Below are positions 17,772 through 26,788 of a stretch of DNA of 64,000 nucleotides, piece by piece. Source of the stretch: Bradyrhizobium oligotrophicum S58 (GTDB lineage: Bacteria > Pseudomonadota > Alphaproteobacteria > Rhizobiales > Xanthobacteraceae). Below the pieces are notes generated by a model. The model saw nothing but the letters and a program-made list of their open reading frames with translations, was not told where the DNA came from and did not search any database. Location of the stretch: positions 4,869,001 through 4,933,000 of the forward strand of contig NC_020453.1 in assembly GCF_000344805.1 (NCBI RefSeq), in the 5' to 3' direction. Made by a program: the position numbers and the translations under genes. The first letter of the stretch is position 1, and every line of letters starts with the position of its first letter.

Positions 17772-18162
17772 TCCTCCGCAGAAGCGCCCGATCGCTTGCC
17801 ATGGCGGCAGCTATTTTCGGCGATTCGCGGTCGGTTGGGAATGCGTTCCCGGCAATGGGGCGTCTGTTCCGGCACCGCCAACTACAAACCGCTGCCGGAT
17901 CATCGACTACGCCTGAGTGACTACGGTCTACTTTTCTCTGTGCAGGCGGGCCGTGGGCAAGGCCAGTATTCCCTGCCCCCTCGACTTCAAGGAGGCGACA
18001 ACAATCGGCAGACCTCCGGACGCGGCAGGCGTTGCGAGAACGTCTGCCGCATCGCGGGTGTGTGCCGGGCCGGGAACCCGACGTCTGTCTGCCCATAGGC
18101 GCCTATGCCACGGCGTCCGGCAACTGGACGAAGACAATCAAGCCCTCGTCGATTGCCGACCT
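17772..18162. other. Intergenic region, no gene seen
   Basis: This stretch of about 390 bases lies upstream of the GT41 gene and downstream of a small membrane-protein gene. The open frames here lack ribosome binding sites and plausible codon use. The GT41 promoter is expected inside it, but I cannot place it with confidence, and I see no strong hairpin. Confidence 0.5.
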
Positions 18163-18372
18163 TCAAGCCGTGCGGCCCCGGCCGTTACGGCTGATCTTCG
18201 CCGCGACGAGGTAGGACAGCGGCATGGCGACGATGACACCGGCCAGAGCCGCCAGCGGCAGGTCCTTCATCGGGCTCGCGACCAGCCCCTGCACCGTCAG
18301 CAACGCCGTGACCGCGCTGCCCGCGAGCACGGTGCCCAGCATGACCCAGATCAGAATTGCGACCTTGAACAT
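18163..18372 (-). CDS. Small two-helix membrane protein
   Basis: This is a 69-residue protein starting MFKVAILIWVMLGTV. The start was chosen because GGAGAAAGAGAG precedes this ATG, while the longer open frame has no such site. Two hydrophobic helices span about residues 4-30 and 40-62 with a short polar turn. Similar short proteins in Rhizobiales are, as far as I recall, sometimes labelled CTP synthetase by mistake; there is no CTP synthase feature here. It lies about 100 bases beyond the ccoG terminator, so it should have its own promoter. Function is unknown. Confidence 0.65.
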   Translation of the reverse strand: MFKVAILIWVMLGTVLAGSAVTALLTVQGLVASPMKDLPLAALAGVIVAMPLSYLVAAKISRNGRGRTA

Positions 18373-18470
18373 CTCTCTTTCTCCGTCGTTAGGACATCTC
18401 GATCCCTTGACGCGACGATGCTCTGTCCGCTGCCTTGATCCATCATTGATTTGGAACAACCGGACTCGAC

Positions 18471-18503
18471 AAAACGGGGAGGAGCGGCTCCTCCTCCCCG
18501 TTT
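18471..18503 (-). terminator. Rho-independent terminator of the ccoG operon
   Basis: The sequence forms a perfect 13-bp stem (AAACGGGGAGGAG with CTCCTCCCCGTTT) around a 6-base loop. Read on the minus strand it ends in a run of four T. It lies 44-76 bases downstream of the ccoG stop codon and closes the sulfide:quinone oxidoreductase-trxC-DUF2892-ccoG unit. Confidence 0.88.
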
Positions 18504-18546
18504 CCAATCATCCGTCATGAACGACCGGCTTGGTGCTGCAGCCGCT

Positions 18547-19992
18547 CTATCGCGTCGGCGGCACGAAGTGATCATGCTTACTGACCGAGGTACCGGTCGC
18601 CGGATCCGTGATCCTGATCTCGATGTCGACCGGTGCCGGCGGAATATTGTCGTCCTTGGCCTCGATCGACATGCGGATCTCGCGGGTCTGGTCCTGGCCG
18701 ACATCGATCATCATGCGGCCGTCCTGCTCGCGCGTCTCGCCGGCCACCGTCACCTTGGCGTTCGGCAGGCCGACGACGTCGAGCACGAAATCGCGCGCAC
18801 CACGCTTGTTGAGCAGGCGCACCGTGTAGTCGTTGCGCACGCCGCCATCCGACAGCTGCACGAATAGCGGATTGCGTTCATGGAGAACGTTGATGCCCAT
18901 CGTGCCTCGCGTCGCCAGCGAATAAAGCATGATGCCGCCGACGATCGCAATGAAGCTCGCATAGATGATCGTGCGCGGGCGGATGATCCGGTAGATCTCC
19001 GGCTTGCCTTCCCGCCGGCGCTGGACATTGATGTCGGTGTCATAGCCGATCAGGCCGGTGGGGCGGCCGATCTGCGTCATCACGCTATCGCAGGCGTCGA
19101 TGCACAGGCTGCACTGAATGCAGCCGAGCTGGATGCCATGGCGGATATCGACGCCGGTCGGGCAGACATTGATGCACTGATGGCAGTCGACGCAATCGCC
19201 GGCCGGCTCGCCCTGCAGCCGCGCCGCATCGGCTTTCTTGACCGACATGCGCGGCTCGCCGCGGTCGCCCTTATAGGTGACGTTGAGCGCCCATTCGTCG
19301 GTCAGCGCCGCCTGGATGCGCGGCCACGGGCACATGTAGATGCAGACCTGCTCGCGGGCATGACCGGCGAACACGTAAGTGGTTGCCGTGAGAATCCCGA
19401 TCCAAAGATAGGCCGTGAACGGCGCCTGGAAGGTGGCGAGATCCTTCACCAAGGTGGGGGCGTCGTCGAAATAAAGCACCCACGCGCCGCCGGTCCACCA
19501 GCCGATCATGATCCAGAGGAAATGCTTGAGCGCGACCTGGCGAATGTGGGTGAAGGTCCAGCCACGCTTGTCGCTGAGGATGCGCTCGCGCCGGTCGCCC
19601 TCGACCCAGCGCTCGACCGCATAGAACAGGTCGGTCCACACCGTCTGCGGGCAGAGATAGCCGCACCACAGCCGGCCGGCCACCGCATTCATCAGGAACA
19701 GGGCCACCGCCGCAATGATGAGCAGGCCCGTGAAGTAGTAGACCTCCTGGGGCCACAGCTCGATGAAGAAGAAATAGAACCGGCGATGCGGGAAATCGAC
19801 CAGCACCGCCTGGTTCGGCATGCCGGGACCACGGTCCCAACGCACGAAGGGCAGCAGATAGTAGATGCCAAGCGTGATGCAGAGGATCGTCCATTTGATG
19901 CGGCGGAAGCGGCCGTGCACGGCCGCCGGATAGACCTTGTCGCGCGCCTTGTAGAGCGGACCGACGATATAGGTTTCGTCCTGGTCAGCCAT
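18547..19992 (-). CDS. ccoG: Cytochrome c oxidase accessory protein CcoG (FixG/RdxA)
   Basis: This 481-residue inner-membrane iron-sulfur protein matches the CcoG family along its whole length. The N-terminal part has several membrane helices and the motif GRLWCGYLCPQTVWTDLF. Two ferredoxin-like clusters follow at about residues 267-305 (CVDCHQCINVCPTG and CIQCSLCIDACDS). The C-terminal 110 residues form the periplasmic Ig-like domain. CcoG is a copper reductase that helps deliver Cu to cbb3-type cytochrome oxidase. Here it is not next to ccoNOQP or ccoHIS but is the last gene of a sulfide-oxidation operon, 45 bases after the DUF2892 gene. This context suggests protection or maturation of the terminal oxidase under sulfide. 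Confidence 0.95.
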   Translation of the reverse strand: MADQDETYIVGPLYKARDKVYPAAVHGRFRRIKWTILCITLGIYYLLPFVRWDRGPGMPNQAVLVDFPHRRFYFFFIELWPQEVYYFTGLLIIAAVALFLMNAVAGRLWCGYLCPQTVWTDLFYAVERWVEGDRRERILSDKRGWTFTHIRQVALKHFLWIMIGWWTGGAWVLYFDDAPTLVKDLATFQAPFTAYLWIGILTATTYVFAGHAREQVCIYMCPWPRIQAALTDEWALNVTYKGDRGEPRMSVKKADAARLQGEPAGDCVDCHQCINVCPTGVDIRHGIQLGCIQCSLCIDACDSVMTQIGRPTGLIGYDTDINVQRRREGKPEIYRIIRPRTIIYASFIAIVGGIMLYSLATRGTMGINVLHERNPLFVQLSDGGVRNDYTVRLLNKRGARDFVLDVVGLPNAKVTVAGETREQDGRMMIDVGQDQTREIRMSIEAKDDNIPPAPVDIEIRITDPATGTSVSKHDHFVPPTR

Positions 19993-20037
19993 GATACCCT
20001 CGCTTCATCGTCATCTCGCCCCGTTCTTCCCATCTGC

Positions 20038-20256
20038 TCAGGAGAACGCGTTGCCGCTTCTGAGCCCCAGCTTCTTAAAGACGATCGCTGCCGGGCAGAA
20101 GCCGGTGAACGAGGCCTGGATCATGTTCACGCCCGCAAAGGCCGCGAGCAGGAAACAATACGGACTGACATACCAACCCAGGGCCAGACTGAGCAGGACG
20201 ACGATCCCCGCGAAGGTGAGAACTGCTTTGTCGACGTTCATGGCATTTTCCTTCAT
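20038..20256 (-). CDS. YgaP-type inner membrane protein (DUF2892)
   Basis: This 72-residue protein has two hydrophobic helices (about residues 12-28 and 33-50) and the family ending FTGFCPAAIVFKKLGL. DUF2892 forms the membrane part of the rhodanese YgaP; here it stands alone without the rhodanese domain. A second ATG five codons in (MNVDKAV) is also possible. It lies 35 bases after trxC and 45 before ccoG in a sulfur-stress operon. The single cysteine pair (YC and FC) might handle persulfide, but this is inference. Confidence 0.8.
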   Translation of the reverse strand: MKENAMNVDKAVLTFAGIVVLLSLALGWYVSPYCFLLAAFAGVNMIQASFTGFCPAAIVFKKLGLRSGNAFS

Positions 20257-20291
20257 GGTTGCATTTGAGCGTAATCAAGAAGGCCGCGGCA

Positions 20292-20732
20292 TCACGGCCG
20301 CAGGCCGGACAGCGTCCAGGCGACGATTCGTTGCGAGTCCATCGCACCCGAGATGCGCGCCAGCTCCCGGCCCTGCTGCAGCAGCAGCATGGTCGGAATT
20401 CCGGAGATGCCGAACCGGGACGAAACCTCCGGCGCCTCGTCGGAGTTTAGCTTCAGCAGTTGCACGCGCGGCTCCAGTTCCTCGGCGGCGCGGGCGAACA
20501 TCGGCGCCATCGCCCGGCAGGGGCCGCACCAGGGCGCCCAGACGTCGACGAGCAGCGGCAGGTCGCTATGCGCGACATGGCGCTCGAATGCGGCCTGGTC
20601 GACCTCGACCGGATGGCCGGAGAACAGCGGCGCGCGGCATTTGCCGCATTTTCCCTGGGTCGGCGCGCGGCCCGTGGGCAGACGGTTGATCTGCCCGCAA
20701 TGACCGCACACCAGCTGAAAGGTCGGGCTCAT
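20292..20732 (-). CDS. trxC: Thioredoxin 2 (TrxC)
   Basis: This is a 146-residue cytosolic thioredoxin with the N-terminal zinc finger that defines TrxC (CGHC at 9-12 and CGKC at 29-32) and the redox centre WCGPC with Cys69 and Cys72. The start is fixed by an ATGA overlap with the upstream sulfide:quinone oxidoreductase gene; the longer open frame runs into that gene. TrxC reduces disulfides and also persulfides. Co-translation with a sulfide oxidoreductase suggests that it clears protein or low-molecular persulfides made by that enzyme. The zinc finger makes this type of thioredoxin sensitive to oxidative conditions. Confidence 0.93.
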   Translation of the reverse strand: MSPTFQLVCGHCGQINRLPTGRAPTQGKCGKCRAPLFSGHPVEVDQAAFERHVAHSDLPLLVDVWAPWCGPCRAMAPMFARAAEELEPRVQLLKLNSDEAPEVSSRFGISGIPTMLLLQQGRELARISGAMDSQRIVAWTLSGLRP

Positions 20733-22015
20733 GTGCCGGTCCTGACTTCCTTGATCTTTGCGATGTTGAGCCGGTCGAGCAGGAACTTCTCGTAGAACGG
20801 CTCGGACGTGCCGCGCTTCATCTTGCGCAGGAAGTACTTCTCGAAGGCGACCTTGGCATAGTGCACCCACTCCCCCTTCGACGACCAGTTGACGTTGCGC
20901 GGCGGGATCTGCGGCTGGGCCAGGAAGGCGACGCCGGAATCGCCGAAATCGGCGAGGCAGATCGCATTCCAGGTCGGTTGCGCCTTAGGCTCCTGGCCGC
21001 GCAGCAATGCCCCGATGTTCATGGCAGTCGCCGTGACCATGGATTCGATCATGAAGCCGGTCTTGGGCACGCCGACCGGCACCGGCGTCGGCCCGATTGG
21101 CGGGATTGCGACGCAGACGCCGATGGCGAAGACGTTGGGAAAGGCCGGATTGCGCTGATGCTTGTCCACGATGACGAAGCCCCGCGGATTGGTCAGCTTG
21201 TCGATACCCCTGATGGCACCGACGCCGCGGAAGGCCGGCAGCATCATCGAATAGGCAAACGGCAGCTCATGCGTCTTGCGCACCGTGCCGTCGTCGGCGA
21301 CCTCCTCGACCGACATGCGCCCGTCCTCGACCTTGGTGACGCGCGCGCTGGTGATCCACTTGATGTGCTTCTCGCGCATCTCGCTCTCGAGCAGCCCCTT
21401 GGTGTCGCCGACACCGTCGAGGCCGAGATGGCCGATATAGGGCTCCGAGGTCACGAAGGTCATCGGCACCTGGTCGCGCATTTTCCGCCGCCGTAGCTCG
21501 GTCTCCAGGATGAACAGGAATTCGTAGGCGGGGCCGAAGCAGGACGCGCCCTGCACCGCACCGACGATCACCGGACCGGGCTTCTCGGCCAGCCTGTCGA
21601 AGGCCGCCTTCGCGTGCATCGCGTGGTCGACATGGCACACCGACTGCGTATGCCCGTCCGGCCCAAGGCCTGGAATTTCGTCGAACGCCAGCTCCGGGCC
21701 GGTGGCGACGACGAGATAGTCGTAGGCGACCATGGCGCCGTCCGACAGCTCGACCTGGTTCTCAGCCGGATGCACGCGCTTGGCGCCCTGCGTCAGCAGC
21801 CGGATGCCCTTGCGCTGCATCACGTCGACAAGATCGATCTCGATCTCGTCACGCTTGCGCCAGCCAACCGCGACCCACGGGTTGGACGGCACGAAGTGAT
21901 AGGAGGACCCTTGCGAGATGACGGTCACGCGATCCTCCTTTCTCAACTGCGGCAACATTTCATAAGCCATCAGCGAGCCGCTCAGCCCTGCTCCGATCAC
22001 GACAACGTCCGCCAT
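20729..22015 (-). CDS. Sulfide:quinone oxidoreductase-like flavoprotein
   Basis: This 428-residue protein starts at the ATG preceded by GGAGGACCC; the longer open frame crosses the divergent regulator and was rejected. It has an N-terminal FAD-binding GAGLSG at 8-13 and the usual two-dinucleotide-domain layout of SQR/flavocytochrome c sulfide dehydrogenase. Four cysteines at 127, 159, 301 and 353 are candidates for the redox-active set. The C-terminal region (FEKYFLRKMKRGTSEP) is the amphipathic membrane-docking part seen in many SQRs. It should oxidise sulfide at the cytoplasmic membrane, passing electrons to quinone and forming polysulfide or persulfide. The precise SQR type was not settled. 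It heads the operon with trxC, DUF2892 and ccoG. Confidence 0.85.
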   Translation of the reverse strand: MADVVVIGAGLSGSLMAYEMLPQLRKEDRVTVISQGSSYHFVPSNPWVAVGWRKRDEIEIDLVDVMQRKGIRLLTQGAKRVHPAENQVELSDGAMVAYDYLVVATGPELAFDEIPGLGPDGHTQSVCHVDHAMHAKAAFDRLAEKPGPVIVGAVQGASCFGPAYEFLFILETELRRRKMRDQVPMTFVTSEPYIGHLGLDGVGDTKGLLESEMREKHIKWITSARVTKVEDGRMSVEEVADDGTVRKTHELPFAYSMMLPAFRGVGAIRGIDKLTNPRGFVIVDKHQRNPAFPNVFAIGVCVAIPPIGPTPVPVGVPKTGFMIESMVTATAMNIGALLRGQEPKAQPTWNAICLADFGDSGVAFLAQPQIPPRNVNWSSKGEWVHYAKVAFEKYFLRKMKRGTSEPFYEKFLLDRLNIAKIKEVRTGT

Positions 22016-22099
22016 AGGGTCCTCCATCCGATCTTGATTTGTTTTTGCTTCACGCCGACGACAACGCCGCCGCCGGTCTTGACTATATATTCGTATCTC

Positions 22100-22109
22100 C
22101 GTATATACG
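22100..22109. promoter_or_regulatory. Candidate operator of the BigR-like regulator
   Basis: CGTATATACG is a perfect 10-bp palindrome lying 5 bases upstream of the regulator start, within an AT-rich stretch (22084-22109) that stands out from the high-GC surroundings. It sits between divergent regulator and SQR genes, where an autoregulating ArsR-type repressor would bind. A partial extra copy, CGTAT, occurs at 22092-22096. Confidence 0.5.
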
Positions 22110-22114
22110 CAACT

Positions 22115-22444
22115 ATGAAAATTGACGCTGACATCATGGAAGTAGCGGCGGACCAGGCCAGCGACTTGCTGAAAGCCCTGTCCAACCGTCACCGCCTCCT
22201 GATCATCTGCCAGCTGGTCGACGACGAGCGGTCGGTCGGCGAACTCGCTGAATTCCTCGGGCTGCGCGACTCGGCCGTGTCGCAGCATCTTGCACTGCTG
22301 CGCAAGGATGGTCTGGTCAGCACCCGGCGCGACGGGCAGACGATCTACTATTCGATCACGAGCGAGCCGGCCCGCGAGGTCCTCAAGACGCTGTACCAAG
22401 TGTACTGCGCGCCACGACCGCCGAAATCGGCCCCGAGCCTATGA
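22115..22444 (+). CDS. bigR: BigR/SqrR-type ArsR-family persulfide-responsive regulator
   Basis: This 109-residue winged-helix regulator starts at the ATG before KIDADIMEVAAD; the longer open frame overlaps the divergent SQR gene. The ArsR helix-turn-helix is at about residues 50-72 (SVGELAEFLGLRDSAVSQHLALLRKDGLV). Cysteines at 32 (LLIIC) and 98 (VYC) are 66 residues apart, the same spacing as the redox pair of BigR (42/108) and SqrR (41/107). In those proteins a sulfur bridge forms between the pair on exposure to persulfide and lifts repression. It is divergent from the SQR operon and upstream of the RND genes, so it probably controls both. Confidence 0.82.
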   Translation: MKIDADIMEVAADQASDLLKALSNRHRLLIICQLVDDERSVGELAEFLGLRDSAVSQHLALLRKDGLVSTRRDGQTIYYSITSEPAREVLKTLYQVYCAPRPPKSAPSL

Positions 22445-22571
22445 CGTTGCCGCGCCGACAGATTGAGCAGCATCAAGGGCGGAACCTCATCCAGGTGACA
22501 TGTCTGCCCCCGACTGCCGACGCTTCGCCCAGACCTCACAAAATCGATTCAAAACAGACAGGAATAGGCTG

Positions 22572-23561
22572 ATGCGCAGATTATCGGTCCTGAGCTTGAT
22601 CGCCGTGATGGCGTGGCAGGCGGCGCCGGCCCGCGCCGAGACACTGACGGTGGCACCGCGACAGGTCGCCGACGAAAAGGCGGTGTTCGCGACGGTGGAG
22701 AGCATCAGCGTCGTTCCGGCGCGCGGCCGGATCGGCGGCACGATCGCCCAGCTTTCGGTTCGCGAAGGCGATCCGGTCAAGCGCGGCCAGCCGATCGCCT
22801 TGATCGGCGACGAGAAGCTCGCGCTGCAGCTCAAGTCGCTGGACGCGCAGATCGAGGCGCTGCAGGCCCAGGCCAACCAGGCGCAGATCGATTTCACCCG
22901 CACTGAAGGCCTGGTCGAGCGCGGCACCCTGCCTCGGATCAAGCTCGACGAAACGCGTACCGCCCTCAACGTCGCCGAGAACTCGCTGCGGGCCAAGATC
23001 GCCGAACGCGCCGTCGTCAATCAGCAGATGACCGAAGGTCAGGTGCTGGCGCCCGATGATGGCCGCGTGCTGAAGAAACTGGTCGCGGTCGGATCCGTGG
23101 TTTTGCCCGGCGATCCCGTGGTCACCGTGGCGCAGCAGAACTTCAAGCTGCGGCTGCGTGTGCCCGAGCGCCATGCGCTGTTCCTGAAGGCCGGCGACAA
23201 GGTCCGTCTCGATGGCGCCGAGTTCGGCGACACCTCGGACAAATGGGGCGTCATCGACCTGGTCTATCCGCAGATCGAGGAAGGCCGGGTCGTGGCCGAC
23301 GCGATCGTCCCCAGTCTCGGCCAATATTTCGTCGGCGACCGGCTCCGGGTCTGGATCTCCGGCGGGCAGCGCGACGCCTACGTGATCCCCGCCCGCTACG
23401 TCACCACCCGGTTCGGCATCGACTACGTCCAGCTGCAGCAGGGCGCGCAGAAAGTGAGCGTCCCCGTGCAGCGCGGCCGCGCTCTGCCGAGTGCAGACCT
23501 TCCCGATGGACTTGAAATCCTGTCCGGCCTGCGCGCCGGCGACCAATTGGTGCAGCCGTGA
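22572..23561 (+). CDS. RND efflux periplasmic adaptor
   Basis: The start was set at the ATG before RRLSVLSLIAVMAWQAAPARA, which gives a clear Sec signal peptide with an AxA cleavage site and an AGGAATAGG ribosome site. The mature protein of about 308 residues has the biotinyl-lipoyl-like halves (GTIAQLSVREGDPVKRGQPI and GRVLKKLVAVGSVVLPGDPV) flanking a coiled coil at about residues 70-125, and then beta-barrel domains. This is the membrane-fusion subunit that links an RND pump to an outer-membrane channel. It overlaps the pump gene (GTGA). No TolC-like channel gene is in the window. Confidence 0.9.
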   Translation: MRRLSVLSLIAVMAWQAAPARAETLTVAPRQVADEKAVFATVESISVVPARGRIGGTIAQLSVREGDPVKRGQPIALIGDEKLALQLKSLDAQIEALQAQANQAQIDFTRTEGLVERGTLPRIKLDETRTALNVAENSLRAKIAERAVVNQQMTEGQVLAPDDGRVLKKLVAVGSVVLPGDPVVTVAQQNFKLRLRVPERHALFLKAGDKVRLDGAEFGDTSDKWGVIDLVYPQIEEGRVVADAIVPSLGQYFVGDRLRVWISGGQRDAYVIPARYVTTRFGIDYVQLQQGAQKVSVPVQRGRALPSADLPDGLEILSGLRAGDQLVQP

Positions 23562-26500
23562 AACTCGGACTCTCAGGCAAGCTCACCCAGGTGACCATCG
23601 CCTCGCCGCTGACGCCACTGTTTCTGCTCGCGGCGCTCGTGGTCGGCCTGATCGCCGTGGTCGTGATCCCGCGCGAGGAGGAGCCGCAGATCAGCGTGCC
23701 CATGGTCGACATCCGCATCAACGCGGACGGCTTGCGCGCACCTGATGGCGTCGAGCTCGTGACCAAGCCGCTGGAGACCATCGTCAAGGCGATCGACGGC
23801 GTCGAGCACGTCTACAGCCAGACCGAGGATGACCGCGTCATGGTCACCGCGCGGTTCCTGGTCGGCACCAAGTTCGAGGACGCGATCCTGCGCGTTCATG
23901 AGAAGATCCGCGCCAATCTGGATCGGATTCCCGTCGGCATCTCCGAGCCGCTGATCGTCGGCCGCGGCATCAACGACGTCGCCGTCACGGTGCTGACGCT
24001 GTCGCCGAAGCCGGAGGCAGCCGAGCGCTGGTCCGACAAGGACCTCTATGAGCTCGCAGACAAGCTGCGCTCCGAGCTGACAAAGGTCGACAATATCGGC
24101 CTGAGCTATATCTCGGGCGGCGGCGCACAGCAGATCCGCGTCGAACCGGATCCCGAGAAGCTTGCATTATTCGGGGTCACGCTGCAGCAGCTCGTCGGCA
24201 AGGTGAAGGACGCCAACCGCTCGTTCCTGGCCGGCGACGTCCGCGAGGGCGGCATCGTGCGCAATGTCGCGGCCGGCCAGACGCTCGCAGGAATCCCAGA
24301 TATCGGCCTGCTGCTGATCTCGACCCGCGACGGCCGTCCCGTCTATGTGCGCGACGTCGCGACCGTCATCCTCGGCCCCAATCTCGCCGAGCATCGCGTC
24401 TGGGACGACGCCCGAAACGACAAGGGAGAGTGGCATCGTGTGCCAGCGGTGAGCCTCGCGCTCGCCAAGCGCGCCGGCGCCAATGCGGTCGTCGTCTCCC
24501 ACGACATCGCGCAGCGGCTCGAAGGGCTCAAAGCGCGACTCATTCCCGATGACGTGGTCGTGACCGTGACACGCGATTACGGCGAGACGGCCAACGAGAA
24601 GGCCAACGAGCTCTTGTTTCATCTGGGCCTCGCTACGATCTCGATCGTCGTCCTGATCGCGATTGCGATCGGCTGGCGCGAAGCCCTCGTCACACTCGTC
24701 GTGATCCCGACCACGATCCTGCTGACGATGTTCGCCGCCAATCTGATGGGCTACACCATCAACCGGGTCAGCCTGTTTGCGCTGATTTTCTCGATCGGCA
24801 TCCTGGTCGACGACGCCATCGTCGTGGTCGAGAACATCGCGCGCCACTGGGGCATGCATGACGGACGGCCGCGCCTGCAGGCGACCATCGAGGCCGTGGC
24901 CGAGGTTGGCAATCCCACCGTGGTCGCGACCCTGACCGTGGTCGCCGCCCTGCTCCCGATGCTGTTCGTGTCGGGACTGATGGGGCCCTACATGGCGCCG
25001 ATCCCGGCCAACGCCTCGGCGGCAATGCTGTTCTCGTTCTTCGTCGCCATGGTCGTGGCGCCGTGGCTGATGGTGCGGTTGGCGCCGAAGGCGGCGGGCT
25101 CCTCGGCAGGCTCCCATGAGGCCCATGGCGAAGGCCGTCTTGGGCGGATCTACCGCAGCGTCGCGCGTCCAATCGTTGCCAGCAAGCGCTCGGCCTGGAT
25201 CTTTCTGCTCGGCGTCGGCATCGCCACGCTGCTGTCCATGACCTTGTTTGCGACCAAGTCCGTGACCGTCAAGCTGCTGCCGTTCGACAACAAGTCGGAG
25301 ATCGCCGTCATGGTCGATCTGCCGGAAGGTGCGACGCTCGAAGACACCGAGCGGACCTTGTTCGCAGCAGCGGACATTGCACGTCAGCTGCCCGAGATCA
25401 CGACCGTGCAGAGCTACGCCGGCACCGCGGCGCCTTTCAACTTCAATGGTCTGGTCCGGCATTATTATCTGCGCGAGCGCCCGGAGCTCGGCGAGCTCCA
25501 AGTCAACCTTGCCGCGCGCGGCGACCGCAAGCGCGCCAGCCACGACATCGCCCTCGACCTGCGTCAGCGGCTGAAGAGCGTCGCCGTCCCGGCCGGCACC
25601 AGCATCAAGGTGGTCGAAGTGCCGCCCGGCCCGCCGGTGCTCGCGACGTTACTGGCCGAGATCTACGGTCCGGATGCAGCGACCCGGCGCGCGGTCACCG
25701 CTGAGCTGAAGAAGGTGTTCGCCGACGTCCCGTTCATCGTCGATATCGACGATTCGATCGGACAGCGGCGGCCGCGGCTGCGGCTGTCGATCGACCAGGA
25801 CAGTCTCGAATTTTTCGGCGTCGAGCAGAAGGACGTCTACGACACCATCCAGACCTTGTTCGGCGGTGTCTCGGTCGGCTACTCGCATCGCGGCGAGGAC
25901 CGCAATCCGATCGAGATCGCCGTGCGCTTACCGAAGCACGACAAGACCTGGAGCCAGGCTTTGGCATCGACGCCGGTGCCCGCCAACACGCTTCCCGGCA
26001 GCAAGACCGTGGTCGAGCTCGGCCAGGTCGTGAAAGCAACCATGGAAGAAGGTTCGCCGATGATCTTCCGGCGCGACGGCCGCTTCGCCGACATGGTGAT
26101 GGCCGAGCTCGCCGGGCGGTTCGAGGCCCCGCTCTACGGCATGCTCGCGGTCGCCGACCGCATCGATGCGCATGACTGGGGCAAGCTGCCGAAACCCGCG
26201 ATCGGATTCCACGGCCAGCCCACCGATGAATCCCGCCCCACACTGCTGTGGGACGGCGAATGGGAGATCACCTATGTCACCTTCCGCGACATGGGCGCGG
26301 CCTTCGGCGCCGCCATCCTCGGCATCTACGTGCTGGTCGTCGCGCAGTTCAAGAGCTTCCGGCTACCGCTGGTGATCCTGACGCCGATCCCGCTGACCTT
26401 GATTGGCATCCTGCTCGGCCACTGGCTGCTCGGCGCGCCGTTCACGGCGACGTCCATGATCGGCTTCATTGCGCTCGCCGGCATCATCGTGCGCAACTCG

Positions 26501-26779
26501 ATCCTGCTGGTGGATTTCATCCGGCACAGCGGCGGCGAGGGCAAGACCCTGCGCGACGTCGTGCTGGAGGCGGGCGCGGTGCGCTTCAAGCCGATCCTGC
26601 TCACGGCTTTGGCAGCGATGATCGGCGCCGCGACGATCCTGCTCGATCCGATCTTCCAGGGCCTCGCAATCTCGCTGCTGTTCGGCCTGGCTTCGTCCAC
26701 CCTGCTCACCGTGCTCGTGATCCCCGCGATCTACATCGCGCTGCGCGATCCCGGCAAACCCACCACGAAGATGCCGTAG
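23558..26779 (+). CDS. RND-family efflux pump, inner membrane subunit
   Basis: This 1073-residue protein starts with a GTG overlapping the adaptor stop. It has the full RND layout: twelve expected membrane helices in two halves, with large periplasmic loops after the first helix of each half. The TM4 signature GILVDDAIVVVENIARH carries the proton-relay aspartates. The PREEEPQI motif after TM1 is typical of the subgroup annotated as acriflavin resistance/AcrB-like pumps of unknown substrate, not of the metal (CzcA) group. Coupling to a persulfide-type regulator suggests export of a sulfur-related or membrane-toxic compound; this is inference. Confidence 0.92.
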   Translation: MKLGLSGKLTQVTIASPLTPLFLLAALVVGLIAVVVIPREEEPQISVPMVDIRINADGLRAPDGVELVTKPLETIVKAIDGVEHVYSQTEDDRVMVTARFLVGTKFEDAILRVHEKIRANLDRIPVGISEPLIVGRGINDVAVTVLTLSPKPEAAERWSDKDLYELADKLRSELTKVDNIGLSYISGGGAQQIRVEPDPEKLALFGVTLQQLVGKVKDANRSFLAGDVREGGIVRNVAAGQTLAGIPDIGLLLISTRDGRPVYVRDVATVILGPNLAEHRVWDDARNDKGEWHRVPAVSLALAKRAGANAVVVSHDIAQRLEGLKARLIPDDVVVTVTRDYGETANEKANELLFHLGLATISIVVLIAIAIGWREALVTLVVIPTTILLTMFAANLMGYTINRVSLFALIFSIGILVDDAIVVVENIARHWGMHDGRPRLQATIEAVAEVGNPTVVATLTVVAALLPMLFVSGLMGPYMAPIPANASAAMLFSFFVAMVVAPWLMVRLAPKAAGSSAGSHEAHGEGRLGRIYRSVARPIVASKRSAWIFLLGVGIATLLSMTLFATKSVTVKLLPFDNKSEIAVMVDLPEGATLEDTERTLFAAADIARQLPEITTVQSYAGTAAPFNFNGLVRHYYLRERPELGELQVNLAARGDRKRASHDIALDLRQRLKSVAVPAGTSIKVVEVPPGPPVLATLLAEIYGPDAATRRAVTAELKKVFADVPFIVDIDDSIGQRRPRLRLSIDQDSLEFFGVEQKDVYDTIQTLFGGVSVGYSHRGEDRNPIEIAVRLPKHDKTWSQALASTPVPANTLPGSKTVVELGQVVKATMEEGSPMIFRRDGRFADMVMAELAGRFEAPLYGMLAVADRIDAHDWGKLPKPAIGFHGQPTDESRPTLLWDGEWEITYVTFRDMGAAFGAAILGIYVLVVAQFKSFRLPLVILTPIPLTLIGILLGHWLLGAPFTATSMIGFIALAGIIVRNSILLVDFIRHSGGEGKTLRDVVLEAGAVRFKPILLTALAAMIGAATILLDPIFQGLAISLLFGLASSTLLTVLVIPAIYIALRDPGKPTTKMP

Positions 26780-26788
26780 GAGATGATC

